This document shows, in pieces, positions 1 through 7,961 of a DNA stretch of 64,000 nt (position 1 is its first letter; each line of letters starts with the position of its first letter). The stretch spans positions 34,134-98,133 of the forward strand of contig DASXAA010000079.1 in assembly GCA_036407035.1 (NCBI GenBank), in the 5' to 3' direction. Made by a program: the position numbers and the translations under genes. This DNA is from JACVRW01 sp036407035 (GTDB lineage: Bacteria; Actinomycetota; Thermoleophilia; Solirubrobacterales; Thermoleophilaceae). Under the pieces are notes generated by a model. That model was given only the letters and a program-made list of their open reading frames with translations. It was not told the origin of the DNA and ran no database searches.

Positions 1-490
1 CGCCGGCGAGGGCGGCGAGCGGGGTCGTGGCCACGACGTACACGGCTGCCGTGCGGATGCCGGCGAACATCAGCGGCAGCGCGAGCGGCAACTCGACCCG
101 CCACAGCACCTGGGTCGGCCTCATTCCCATCGCCCGCGCCGCACGCACGGCGTCCGGATCGACCTGCTCGACGGCCACGTACGCGTTCGTCAGCATGACG
201 GGCGCGGCCAGGATGACCAGCGCGACCATGACGTTCAGGAAGCCGACCCCGAGCAGGGCGAGGCCGATCGAGATCAGGGCCAGGCTGGGCAGCGCGCGGC
301 CCACGTTCGACGCGTTGATCGCGATGAACGAGCCGCCGTGGATGTGCCCGAGCCAGACTCCGAGCGGGATCGCCAGCGCCATCGCCACGCCCAGCGCCGC
401 CCCGGACAGGAGGAGGGTCTCCACCGTCTTGTCCCAGAGCAGGCCGGGGTTGTCGACGATGAACTGGAGCGCGTCTACGAAGGTCCCCAC
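1..490 (-). CDS. Osmoprotectant ABC transporter permease, partial (runs off left edge)
   Basis: Membrane permease of a glycine betaine/choline-type (OpuB/ProW family) importer. Only the first 163 codons are in the window; the C-terminus is lost at the left edge. I place the start at GTG 490, one base after the stop of the upstream permease, because the reading V-G-T-F-V-D-A-L is open and other nearby starts hit a stop. Several hydrophobic segments are followed by a typical EAA cytoplasmic loop at about residues 112-145 (AARAMGM, then RVELPLALP), which contacts the ATPase. It closely resembles the EAA loop of the neighbouring permease, so the two probably form a heterodimer. No substrate-binding protein is visible; it may lie beyond the edge. 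Confidence 0.85.
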   Translation of the reverse strand, partial: MGTFVDALQFIVDNPGLLWDKTVETLLLSGAALGVAMALAIPLGVWLGHIHGGSFIAINASNVGRALPSLALISIGLALLGVGFLNVMVALVILAAPVMLTNAYVAVEQVDPDAVRAARAMGMRPTQVLWRVELPLALPLMFAGIRTAAVYVVATTPLAALAG

Positions 491-491
491 G

Positions 492-1211
492 TCACGCCCT
501 CCGCGCCCGGGTCCAGGGCGCGATGAACCGCTGCAGCAGCACGAGCAGCACGTCGGCGATCAGCGCCAGCAGCACCGCCAGCACGCCGGCGGCGACGAAC
601 TGCGTCTTGAAGCCGCTCTGGATCGCGTTGAAGATCGGCTGGCCGAGCCCGCCCACGCCGATGAACGCGGCCACCGTCGCCAGGCTGATCGTCATGACCG
701 TGGCGATCCGGATCCCCGCCATGATCGCCGGCAGCGCGAGCGGCAGCTCCACGCGCCAGAGGGTCTGTCTCGGCGTCAGCCCCATGGCGCGCGCGGCCAT
801 GCGCGCGTCCTCGGGCACCTCCTGCAACCCGGTGAGCGTGTTCCTGAACAGGATCAGCAGCGTGTACGACACCAGCGCGATCTCGGCGCTCGTGCGCGTG
901 AGCCCGGTGATCGGCACCATCAGCTGGAAGAAGGCGATGCTCGGGACCGTGTAGAGGAAGGCCGCGAAGAACGCGAACGACCGCTCGAACCAGCCGCGGT
1001 TGTAGGCCAGCAGGGCGGCGCCGAACGAGAGGACGAAGCCGATCCCGACGGCCATCAGCGTCAGCTCGATGTGCTCTACGATGCGCGGCTCGAAGACGCG
1101 GTCGAAGTTGTCCTTGAACCACGCGGCGCAGAAGGTGTGGTTCTCGCGGATGCACTCGCTGGCGCGCTCGAACTTGGGGATCACCGGCTGCTGCGCCAGG
1201 ACGCCGATCAC
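492..1211 (-). CDS. Osmoprotectant ABC transporter permease
   Basis: Second permease (239 aa) of the OpuB/ProW-type importer. About five hydrophobic helices are visible from residue 47 onward. The EAA loop (AARAMGLTP then RVELPLALP) lies near residues 140-165, followed by the ISLATVAAFIGVGGLGQPI segment typical of betaine/choline permeases. The N-terminal 45 residues (CAAWFKDNFDRVFEPRIVEH) are hydrophilic and probably lie before the first helix. GTG start at 1211 overlaps the stop of the ATPase gene as GTGA, with GGAG just upstream, which indicates translational coupling. Confidence 0.9.
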   Translation of the reverse strand: MIGVLAQQPVIPKFERASECIRENHTFCAAWFKDNFDRVFEPRIVEHIELTLMAVGIGFVLSFGAALLAYNRGWFERSFAFFAAFLYTVPSIAFFQLMVPITGLTRTSAEIALVSYTLLILFRNTLTGLQEVPEDARMAARAMGLTPRQTLWRVELPLALPAIMAGIRIATVMTISLATVAAFIGVGGLGQPIFNAIQSGFKTQFVAAGVLAVLLALIADVLLVLLQRFIAPWTRARRA

Positions 1212-2275
1212 CGCTCCGCCTCCCTCTGCCCGGGTCCGATCAGGTCGGTGATCGCGTGCAGGGCGACCGAGCCCTTCGGCCGGCCGTCGCCGTCGAGCAC
1301 GGTGACGCGCTCCACGCCATCCACGAGCATCATCGACAGCGCGTCGCGCAGCGTGGTGTCCTCGGCCGCCCTGAGGCCGTCGGCGTCGTCGCCCGGCGCG
1401 GGGTCCAGCTCGAGGTCGCGCAGCTCCCAGACCACGAGCCGCTTGAGACCGCGGTCCGCTCCCACGAAGTCGGCAACGAAGGCGTTGGCGGGCTCGGCCA
1501 GGATGCGGTCGGGCGTGTCGTACTGCACGAGCTCGCCGTCGCGCAGGATCGCGATCCGGTTGCCCATCTTGATCGCCTCGTCGATGTCGTGGGTGACGAA
1601 GACGACGGTCTTCGGCACCTCCTCGTGCAGCCGCAGGAAGTCGTCCTGGAGGCGGTCGCGCGTGATCGGGTCGAGCGCCCCGAAGGGCTCGTCCATCAGC
1701 ATCAGCGGCTGGTCGGCGGCCATCGCGCGCGCCACGCCGATGCGCTGGCGCTGGCCGCCGGAGAACTCGCCCGGGTAGCGGCGCAGGTCCTCGTCGGGGT
1801 CGAGCCCGACGAGCTCGAACAACTCACGCGCCCGGGCGTGGATCCGGTCCTTCCGCCAGCCGAGCAGGCGCGGCACCGTCCCGACGTTGTCCTCCGCCGT
1901 CATGTGCGGGAACAGCCCGATCTGCTGGAAGACGTAGCCGATGCCGCGGCGCAGCTCGGTCTCGTTCAGGTTGCGCGTGCTGCGGCCGTCGATCGTTATG
2001 TCGCCAGAGGTCATCGGGATCAGGCGGTTGACCATCTGGAGGGCCGTCGTCTTGCCGCTGCCGGACGGGCCGATCAGGACGCAGATCTCGCCCGCCGGGA
2101 TCTCGAGCGTGAGGTTCGAGATGGCCGGCGTGCGGCGCCCGGAATAGACCTTCGTGGTCTCGGCGAAGGCGAGCTCGGCCACCGACGGCCCGGCACCGTT
2201 TCCCGTGCGGCGCTTGGCTTCGACGTGGGGGATGGCCGACGACCCCTGGGGCTGGGCGGAATCGGGTGTATTCAC
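1208..2275 (-). CDS. Osmoprotectant ABC transporter ATP-binding protein (OpuBA/ProV type)
   Basis: ATPase that powers uptake of betaine/choline-type compatible solutes, 355 aa. Walker A GPSGSGKTT at residues 69-77, ABC signature FSGGQ at 171-175, Walker B LMLMDEP at 191-197 and switch histidine H229 are all intact. Residues from about 275 to 350 resemble a single CBS-like motif, a domain that senses ionic strength in OpuA. The first 40 residues are a polar extension absent from many relatives; a later start is possible. GTG 2275 has a GGGGAGG about 12 bases upstream, rather far. It is first in the operon, followed by two permeases. Confidence 0.9.
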   Translation of the reverse strand: MNTPDSAQPQGSSAIPHVEAKRRTGNGAGPSVAELAFAETTKVYSGRRTPAISNLTLEIPAGEICVLIGPSGSGKTTALQMVNRLIPMTSGDITIDGRSTRNLNETELRRGIGYVFQQIGLFPHMTAEDNVGTVPRLLGWRKDRIHARARELFELVGLDPDEDLRRYPGEFSGGQRQRIGVARAMAADQPLMLMDEPFGALDPITRDRLQDDFLRLHEEVPKTVVFVTHDIDEAIKMGNRIAILRDGELVQYDTPDRILAEPANAFVADFVGADRGLKRLVVWELRDLELDPAPGDDADGLRAAEDTTLRDALSMMLVDGVERVTVLDGDGRPKGSVALHAITDLIGPGQREAER

Positions 2276-2311
2276 TGAGGCGGCTTACCTCCCCGGCAAG
2301 CGGCCCAAATG

Positions 2312-2698
2312 CTAACCGGGCCCGGTCCGGTCCTCGGGTCGGGTTCGCGAAGCCTTAACGTCGGCGGTCGCGAGCCGCTCGAGCTCGCGGCGCAGCTCCT
2401 CCCGCAGCTCGTCGACCTCGTCGGCGCCGACCTCGGGGTCGGACTCCGCCGATTCCACGAGCGCGGCGGCGAGGGTCTCGCTGGCGGCCTTGAGATCTGC
2501 GGTGGCCCGCTCGCGGTCGTCCGCGCCGCGCACCTCGAGCGCGCGTTGCTTCGTCTCCTCGGCGAGCGGTTCCAGCCGCCGCTTGTCGGCGTCCGGCAGC
2601 ACCCGCCAGTGCGAGTACATCGTGCGGGCGACGCGGATCCCCAGCGCCGCCCCGGCGCCGCCGATGAGGAGCTTGGCGGTTGGCATCGCGCCCGCCAT
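2312..2698 (-). CDS. Conserved hypothetical, membrane-anchored coiled-coil protein
   Basis: A 128-residue protein I do not recognise. Residues about 6-25 (AKLLIGGAGAALGIRVA) are hydrophobic enough for one N-terminal membrane anchor. The rest is strongly charged and helical (EETKQRALEV, ELREELRRELERL), suggesting a coiled coil. ATG 2698 is chosen; ATG 2686 (MPTAK) is equally plausible as neither has a clear ribosome site. It lies between the ABC transporter and the luciferase-like gene, same strand, with no obvious functional link. Confidence 0.6.
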   Translation of the reverse strand: MAGAMPTAKLLIGGAGAALGIRVARTMYSHWRVLPDADKRRLEPLAEETKQRALEVRGADDRERATADLKAASETLAAALVESAESDPEVGADEVDELREELRRELERLATADVKASRTRPEDRTGPG

Positions 2699-2724
2699 CG
2701 TTGCGCGCGCGGTGGACGGAAGTG

Positions 2725-3579
2725 TCAGAGCGCGGCTTCCGCCAGCAGGTCCACCTGGTCCGGGTCGGGCGACGACGGGAACAGGACCAGCTCGTCGCAC
2801 CCGGCGGCCGCGAAGCCGTCGATCCGCTCGCGGACCGCCTCCGGGGTGGTGAGCGCGCCCGCGGCGATCTGGGCCGCGGCCTCGCCGGTGAAGGCGTAGT
2901 AGTCCTTCAGGTAGGCGTCGGCGCGTTGCGGGGCGTCGTCGCCGAGTGAGAAGTAGGCGAGCGCGAGCACGCGGGGGCTGCCGTCGCGGCCGGCCTCGCG
3001 CCAGGCGGCACGGACCTGTTCGAGCCGCTCGGCGAACTGGTCGGGCGAGCCGCCGCCCATGATCCAGCCGTCGTACTTCGCGGCGCGGCGGAACGGGCGG
3101 GGCGAGGAGCCGCCGATGATGATGCTCGGGGGCGGGCTCGACGTCGGTCCGATCGGGCCGGCGAAGCCCTTGTCGGCGCCGTCCCAGATCGAGGTGATCT
3201 CGTCGAGCTGCCGCTCGAACCGGGCGCCGCGGCCTTCGAGGTCGACGCCGGCGGCGTCGAAGTCGTCCTCCCTGTTGCCCACGGCGAGGCCCAGCACGAG
3301 CCGGCCGTTCGACAGCTTCTGCAAGGTGGCCGCCTGCTTCGCGAGGAGGGCCGCGTTCGGGCGCAGGGGCAGGATGAGGATGGAGGTGACGAGCTTGATC
3401 CGGCTGGTCACGGTGGCGGCCGCGGCGAGGGCGATCAGCGGCTCCCAGTTCCCGTAGACGATGCGGTCGATGGTGCCGAGGGAGGAGAAGCCGGCCGCTT
3501 CGGCGCGCTGGGCCCAGTCGACGACCTGTCGGCTCTCGACTCCCGCGATCGTGGTGGGCAGCCCGATTCCTACGTCCAT
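2725..3579 (-). CDS. LLM-class (luciferase-like) F420-dependent oxidoreductase
   Basis: TIM-barrel oxidoreductase of the bacterial-luciferase-like family, 284 aa, which in actinobacteria usually uses coenzyme F420. The start MDVGIGLPTT, the ASSLGTIDRIVYGNWEPL-like stretch, the LGLAVGNREDDF segment and PSIIIGGSSPRPFRRAAKYDGWI near residues 150-175 are characteristic. ATG 3579 has AAGGAGG 7 bases upstream, which fixes the start. The substrate cannot be told from the sequence. It is divergent from the PPOX-type F420 gene with only 37 bases between, so the two may share regulation. Confidence 0.88.
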   Translation of the reverse strand: MDVGIGLPTTIAGVESRQVVDWAQRAEAAGFSSLGTIDRIVYGNWEPLIALAAAATVTSRIKLVTSILILPLRPNAALLAKQAATLQKLSNGRLVLGLAVGNREDDFDAAGVDLEGRGARFERQLDEITSIWDGADKGFAGPIGPTSSPPPSIIIGGSSPRPFRRAAKYDGWIMGGGSPDQFAERLEQVRAAWREAGRDGSPRVLALAYFSLGDDAPQRADAYLKDYYAFTGEAAAQIAAGALTTPEAVRERIDGFAAAGCDELVLFPSSPDPDQVDLLAEAAL

Positions 3580-3616
3580 GCCGCGCCTCCTTGCAGCCGT
3601 GGCCTACGCTCGGCAC

Positions 3617-4048
3617 GTGACGCTACCGGAGCTTCCCGGCTGGGCCCTGTCGCTGGTCGATTCCGCGCGCGTGGCGCGGCTGGCGTTCGCCGATCCGTCC
3701 GGGGCGCCGCGGGTGCTGCCGGTGACGTTCGCGGTGGTCGACGGCGACGTGTGGAGCGCGATCGACCGGAAACCGAAGCGGACGCCGGAGCCGGCGCGCG
3801 TGCGCTACCTGCGGGAGCGGCCGGCGGCGGCGCTGTGCGTGGACCGCTACGACGACGACTGGTCGCGGCTCGCGTGGGTGCAGCTCTTGGGGCAGGTGTC
3901 GGTGCTGGGGGCCGGCGACGGGGCGGCCGCGATGGAGGCGCTGGTCGCCAAGTACGCGCAGTACCGGTCGGAGCGCCCGCCGGGACCGCTGCTGCGGCTG
4001 CGGGTGGAGCGGGCGCTGTCGTGGCGGGCGGCGGCGCCTGGCCGCTGA
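3617..4048 (+). CDS. PPOX-class F420-dependent oxidoreductase (Rv0121-like)
   Basis: A 143-residue split-barrel flavin/F420-binding protein of the TIGR03668-type family. The run from ARVARLAF through GAPRVLPVTFAVVDG, KPKRTPEPARVRYL and AALCVDRYDDDWSRLAWVQLLG has the order seen in these small oxidoreductases. GTG 3617 is the only start that gives the family's usual length. The first copy of a 37-base tandem repeat covers its last codons and stop. The reaction catalysed is unknown; F420 rather than FMN is inferred from family and lineage. Confidence 0.8.
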   Translation: MTLPELPGWALSLVDSARVARLAFADPSGAPRVLPVTFAVVDGDVWSAIDRKPKRTPEPARVRYLRERPAAALCVDRYDDDWSRLAWVQLLGQVSVLGAGDGAAAMEALVAKYAQYRSERPPGPLLRLRVERALSWRAAAPGR

Positions 4049-4116
4049 CCTCTTCTGGTCGCCGCGCCGGGGCCCCCGCCTGGCCGCCGACCTCCTCTGG
4101 TCGCCGCGCCGGGGCC
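4038..4116 (+). repeat. Two tandem copies of a 37-base unit, period 42
   Basis: Copies at 4038-4074 and 4080-4116 both read CTGGCCGC(T/C)GACCTC, then TCTGGTCGCCGCGCCGGGGCC with 2 mismatches in all. The first copy contains the stop codon of the F420-type gene, so the repeat has grown from or into the gene end. Directly after it, at 4124-4137, comes CGGCGGCAACCAGG, a motif that recurs inverted near 17.95 and 18.0 kb. Confidence 0.85.
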
Positions 4117-4168
4117 TGCGTCTACGGCGGCAACCAGGGGGCTGGGTCTTTGGCTGCGGCCGGATTGC

Positions 4169-4219
4169 GAGTGTGGGCGCACTTGGGGTCGTATGTGATG
4201 CCTAAGTGCGCCCACACTC
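4169..4219. repeat. Intergenic palindrome, 16-bp perfect stem, GAGTGTGG family
   Basis: GAGTGTGGGCGCACTT (4169-4184) is the exact reverse complement of 4204-4219, with a 19-base loop. It lies between convergent genes ending at 4048 and 4259 and could act as a bidirectional terminator, though no T-run follows. Its outer arm GAGTGTGG matches the palindromes at 17770 and 63449. The rest of 4117-4258 holds no gene. Confidence 0.8.
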
Positions 4220-4258
4220 CACGCGGCGGCCGGCCACGCTCGGTGGGCTCGGCCCGCC

Positions 4259-5089
4259 CTATCGCTCCGCCGGCAGCCCGCGGCGCGACCATTCGCTCCA
4301 CGAGCCTGGGTACAGGCGCGCGGGTCCGAGGCCGGCCAGCTCGGCCGCCATCACCAGCGTGCATGCGGTCACGCCGGAGCCGCAGTAGGCGACCACGTCC
4401 CGGCCCTCCGCGGCGCCGGCGGCCTCGAGGCGCTCGCGGAGCGCCTCCGCCGGCAGGAACCGGCCGTCCGGCGCGACGTCCGCGAACGGGACGTTCACCG
4501 CTCCCGGGATGTGACCCGCCACCGGGTCGATCGGCTCCGTCTCGCCGCGGTAGCGCTCGGGCGCGCGCGCGTCGAGGAGGAGCGGCCGCCCGTCGCGCAC
4601 CTGCTCCAGGTCCGCGGTGTCGCCCTCGCGCGTGCGCGCGGTGAAGTCCCCGCGCTCGACCTCCTCGGGGCCGGCGCGCAGGTCGCCGCCCGCCTCGCGC
4701 CACGCCTTCAGGCCGCCGTCGAGCACCGCGACGCGGGCGTGACCGGTGTGACGAAGCAGCCACCAGAGGCGCACGGCGCCGCCCTCGCCGCTCTCGTCGT
4801 ACGCGACCACCCGCGACGAGTCCGAGATCCCGGCGCGGCGCGCGGCAGCCCCGAAGGCGGCGGGGTCGGGGAGCGGGTGGCGGCCGCGATCGCCGGGCGG
4901 CGAGGCCAGGTCGCGATCGACGTCCAGGTACGGCGCGCCGGGCACGTGGCCGGCGAGCCAGTCGCGCTCGGCCTCGCCCGGCCGGCCGAGCCGGAAGCGG
5001 CAGTCCACGACGACGAGGCCCGGCTCGCCGAGGAGCTCGCGCAGCCAGGCGACGTCGACCAGGGGGCCGAAGCGTTCGCTCGCGTCCAC
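4259..5089 (-). CDS. sseA: 3-mercaptopyruvate/thiosulfate sulfurtransferase
   Basis: Two-domain rhodanese of 276 aa that transfers sulfane sulfur from 3-mercaptopyruvate (or thiosulfate) to a thiol or cyanide acceptor in the cytosol. The N-terminal inactive rhodanese domain spans about 8-140 and the catalytic one about 160-270. The active-site loop CGSGVTA begins at C236; this loop sequence is typical of mercaptopyruvate rather than thiosulfate enzymes. The HIPGAVNVPF motif lies near 193-202. GTG 5089 starts the protein 17 bases from the divergent dehydrogenase start, so both likely share a promoter region. Confidence 0.88.
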   Translation of the reverse strand: MDASERFGPLVDVAWLRELLGEPGLVVVDCRFRLGRPGEAERDWLAGHVPGAPYLDVDRDLASPPGDRGRHPLPDPAAFGAAARRAGISDSSRVVAYDESGEGGAVRLWWLLRHTGHARVAVLDGGLKAWREAGGDLRAGPEEVERGDFTARTREGDTADLEQVRDGRPLLLDARAPERYRGETEPIDPVAGHIPGAVNVPFADVAPDGRFLPAEALRERLEAAGAAEGRDVVAYCGSGVTACTLVMAAELAGLGPARLYPGSWSEWSRRGLPAER

Positions 5090-5106
5090 GGGCGTAGCCT
5101 AGGCGC

Positions 5107-6081
5107 GTGCGCGCCATGGTCCTCGAGGCTCCGGGTCGTCCCCTCGCGGCGGCCGAGCCGGCGGATCCCGTTCCCGGGCCGGGCGAGGTGCTCCTCGAGG
5201 TTGCCGCCTGCGGCGTCTGCCGCACGGACCTCCACGTGCTGGACGGCGAGCTCCCCGATCCGAAGCTGCCGCTCGTGCCCGGCCACCAGATCGTGGCGCG
5301 GGTCGTCGCGGGCGGTGAGCGGTACGCGGAGGGCGACCGGGTCGGGGTGCCGTGGCTCGGCTGGACCTGCGGGCGCTGCCGCTACTGCCTGTCGGGCCGG
5401 GAGAACCTCTGCGACAACGCCCGCTTCACCGGCTACCAGCTCGACGGCGGCTACGCCACGCTGGCCGTGGCCGACGAACGCTTCTGCTTCCCGATCCCGG
5501 ACGACTACCCCGACCTCCAGGCCGCGCCGCTCCTCTGCGCGGGCCTGATCGGGTACCGCTCCCTCAAGCTCACCGGCGACGGCGAGCGCCTCGGCCTCTA
5601 CGGGTTCGGCGCCGCCGCCCACATCGTCTGCCAGGTCGCCCTCCACGAGGGCCGCCGCGTGTTCGCCTTCACGCGCGCGGGCGACGAGGCCGCCCAGTCC
5701 TTCGCCCGCGACCTCGGCGCGGAGTGGGCGGGCGATGCCCTGCAGCCCGGCCCCGAGGAGCTCGACGCCGCGATCATCTTCGCCCCGGCCGGTGAGCTCG
5801 TGCCAGCCGCGCTGCGCGCCACCGCGAAGGGGGGCGTGGTCGTCTGCGGCGGCATCCACATGAGTGACATCCCACCGATGCCCTACGACCTGCTCTGGGG
5901 CGAGCGCGTGCTCCGCTCGGTGGCGAACCTCACCCGCGCCGACGGCGAGGAGTTCCTCGCGCTCGCGCCGAGGATCCCGGTGCGCACCGAGGTGGAGAGC
6001 CACCCGCTGAGCGAGGCGAACGAGGCGCTCGAGCGGCTGCGCGCGGGAAAGCTGCGCGGCGCCGCGGTGCTGGTGCCCTAA
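5107..6081 (+). CDS. Zinc-dependent alcohol dehydrogenase family protein
   Basis: Medium-chain dehydrogenase/reductase, 324 aa, oxidising alcohols or reducing aldehydes with NAD(P). Catalytic zinc ligands C38 (CGVCRTDLH) and H60 (PGHQ, where GHE is usual) and structural-zinc cysteines C88, C91, C94 and C102 are present. The nucleotide-binding loop is GFGAAAH, near residue 166. It resembles the AdhA-type actinobacterial subgroup. GTG 5107 gives the family start MRAMVLEAPG. The end overlaps the converging TetR gene by 4 bases. Confidence 0.88.
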   Translation: MRAMVLEAPGRPLAAAEPADPVPGPGEVLLEVAACGVCRTDLHVLDGELPDPKLPLVPGHQIVARVVAGGERYAEGDRVGVPWLGWTCGRCRYCLSGRENLCDNARFTGYQLDGGYATLAVADERFCFPIPDDYPDLQAAPLLCAGLIGYRSLKLTGDGERLGLYGFGAAAHIVCQVALHEGRRVFAFTRAGDEAAQSFARDLGAEWAGDALQPGPEELDAAIIFAPAGELVPAALRATAKGGVVVCGGIHMSDIPPMPYDLLWGERVLRSVANLTRADGEEFLALAPRIPVRTEVESHPLSEANEALERLRAGKLRGAAVLVP

Positions 6082-6659
6082 CCGCTCAGTAGGCCGAACC
6101 AGACCCGCACCATCGCGTCGACGATCGCCTCGCGCGACGCGCCCGGGTCGTCGATCCACCACAGCACGAGCGACGCCATGCCCATGCTCATCAGCTCGGC
6201 GACCGGCTCCTGCTCGCGCCGCGGGATCGGCGTCTCGGCGAGCGAACGGATCATCGCGACCAGCACCGCGCGCGCCTGCGCGTGCACCTCGAGCCTGTAG
6301 TCGCGCACCTCCGGCCCGCCGCCGCTGTCGCGGAAGAGCATCTTCCAGGCATAGGAGTGGGTCTCGACGTACGCGAACCAGACCTCGAGCACGGCCCGCA
6401 GCCGCTCGCGCAGCGGCCCCTCGGACGGCACGGCGCCGGCGAAGCTGCCGAGGTCCTCGCGGTGCCGTTCCAGCAGCGCGAGATACAGCCCCCGCTTGCC
6501 GTCGAAGTGGCGGTAGAGGATCGGCTTGGTCACGCCGGCGGCCGCCGCCACGTCGTCGAGCCGCGTGCCGTCGTAGCCGTGCTCGCCGAACAGCCGGCCG
6601 GCCGCCTCGACGATCGAGGCGCGCCGCTCGACCGTCCCGAGTCGTCTGCGCAGAGCCAT
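6078..6659 (-). CDS. TetR family transcriptional regulator
   Basis: A 193-residue TetR regulator. The helix-turn-helix (IVEAAGRLFGEHGYDGTRLDD, then AAAGVTKPILYRHFDGK) fills residues about 15-60; the C-terminal part is the variable ligand/dimer domain. ATG 6659 is chosen because an in-frame upstream start would extend through the operator and into the divergent gene. It is transcribed away from a cupin gene with a perfect palindrome between them, so it probably represses itself and that gene. Confidence 0.88.
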   Translation of the reverse strand: MALRRRLGTVERRASIVEAAGRLFGEHGYDGTRLDDVAAAAGVTKPILYRHFDGKRGLYLALLERHREDLGSFAGAVPSEGPLRERLRAVLEVWFAYVETHSYAWKMLFRDSGGGPEVRDYRLEVHAQARAVLVAMIRSLAETPIPRREQEPVAELMSMGMASLVLWWIDDPGASREAIVDAMVRVWFGLLSG

Positions 6660-6675
6660 GTTACCGATGGGTAAC
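6660..6675. promoter_or_regulatory. TetR operator candidate GTTACC-4-GGTAAC
   Basis: GTTACCGATGGGTAAC is a perfect 6-bp inverted repeat around a 4-base centre. It abuts the ATG of the TetR gene (6659) and lies about 20 bases before the divergent cupin start (6697). The TTACC/GGTAA half-sites are usual for TetR-family operators. A -10-like GATACC follows at 6682-6687 on the plus strand. Confidence 0.7.
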
Positions 6676-6696
6676 TTAGCTGATACCCTGGCCGGC

Positions 6697-7212
6697 ATGA
6701 ACGCCACGACTACCACCGAGAGGACCCACGACCCGATCCACCGCGTCTCGTACTCGTTCACGAGCGAGGGCGACAACCTCTGGGTCTACACATGGCTCGA
6801 GGACGGCGGCCACCTGCCGGAGCACTTCCACCCGGCGCAAGAGGAGCGCTGGGAGACGCTCGAGGGCAGCGTGCGCGTGAAGCTCGACGGCGCCTGGCGC
6901 AACCTCGTGCCGGAGGACGGCCCGGTGCTGGTCTCTGCGGGAGTCAGGCACGAGCTGAGGAACACGAGCGGCGCCGAGGCGCGGCTCCGCACGGAGGTGA
7001 TCCCTGGCGGGCGCCTTCAGGAGTTCCTCGAGGAGAGCGCGAAGGCCGCCCGCGACGGCCTCTACAGCTCCCGCAACATGCCCCGCAGCTGGCGCGGCGC
7101 GACGTGGATCGCCGCCTTCGCGCTGCGCCACCGCGACGAGACCGTGATGTGCTCGCCGCCGCCCGCCGTGCAGCGCGTGGTGCTCCCGCTGGTGGCGCGC
7201 TTCGCCCGCTAG
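6697..7212 (+). CDS. Cupin domain protein
   Basis: A 171-residue single-cupin protein. The first cupin motif is recognisable at about residues 43-62 (HLPEHFHPAQEERWETLEG), giving metal-binding H and E residues; a second follows at about 75-95 (GPVLVSAGVRHELRNTSG). The substrate is unknown; small cupins of this kind are dioxygenases, isomerases or binding proteins. ATG 6697 is preferred over an in-frame ATG inside the operator. It lies opposite a TetR gene with an operator between them, which suggests induction by a small molecule. Confidence 0.78.
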   Translation: MNATTTTERTHDPIHRVSYSFTSEGDNLWVYTWLEDGGHLPEHFHPAQEERWETLEGSVRVKLDGAWRNLVPEDGPVLVSAGVRHELRNTSGAEARLRTEVIPGGRLQEFLEESAKAARDGLYSSRNMPRSWRGATWIAAFALRHRDETVMCSPPPAVQRVVLPLVARFAR

Positions 7213-7961
7213 GGCGCGCGCTCGAGCACGGTCAGCATGTAGGAGGGCTCGCCCTCCAGCCCCTCGCCGTCGCGCATCGCGGCGATCGACGAGGCGCGCA
7301 GCGCCTCCCACTCGTCCGCGGGCTCGAGCACGGATCGGGCGGCGATCCACATCGGGTGGTTCCGCTCCCGGCGCTCCCACCGCTCCTCGGGTGACCGGCG
7401 CGGCCGCGGCAGGGCGTGCTCCGTGACCGTGAGCGTTCCGTACGGGCCGAGCGTGCGCTCGACCGCCGCGCGGTCGCTCCAGTGGTCCGGGGCCGGGTCC
7501 TCCAGCGCGCGCACCCGGGCGACCGCCTCCCGCATGAGCACGATCACGTCGTAGGTCGGCCCGCGCGGCAGCCAGCTGGTGATCGCGACCCGTCCGCCGG
7601 GCCGGACGATCCGCGCGACCTCGGCGGCCGCGCGCTCCGCCGGCGTCGCGAAGATCACGCCGACCACCGACACGGCGGCGTCGAACTCGCCGTCGGCGAA
7701 CGGCATCTCGGTGGCGTCGCCGAGCACGAACTCGCCCTCGGGCAGGCGCTCGCGGGCGACCTCCACGAGACGCTCCGAGGTGTCGATCCCGGTCACCCGC
7801 GCGCCGGCGGCCATCGCCACCCTGGCGGCGTTGCCCGTGCCGCACGCCACGTCGAGCACGCGCTCGCCGCCCGAGAGGCCCAGACCCGCCACGGCGACCT
7901 CGGCCATCGGCTCGAGCTCCGCGGCGGTGTCCTCGTAGGAGCCGGCCCCCCAGCGGTCCAT
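7209..7961 (-). CDS. Class I SAM-dependent methyltransferase
   Basis: A 250-residue Rossmann methyltransferase. Motif I VLDVACGTGNAAR is near residues 40-52, the acidic TGIDTSERLV loop follows at about 61-70, then GDATEMPFADGEFDAAVSV and the RIVRPGGRVAITSW motif near 138-152. The acceptor is unknown; it resembles UbiE/MenG-like small-molecule methyltransferases. The start ATG (7961) shares one base with the stop of the DUF1697 gene upstream, so the pair is translationally coupled. Confidence 0.85.
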   Translation of the reverse strand: MDRWGAGSYEDTAAELEPMAEVAVAGLGLSGGERVLDVACGTGNAARVAMAAGARVTGIDTSERLVEVARERLPEGEFVLGDATEMPFADGEFDAAVSVVGVIFATPAERAAAEVARIVRPGGRVAITSWLPRGPTYDVIVLMREAVARVRALEDPAPDHWSDRAAVERTLGPYGTLTVTEHALPRPRRSPEERWERRERNHPMWIAARSVLEPADEWEALRASSIAAMRDGEGLEGEPSYMLTVLERAP

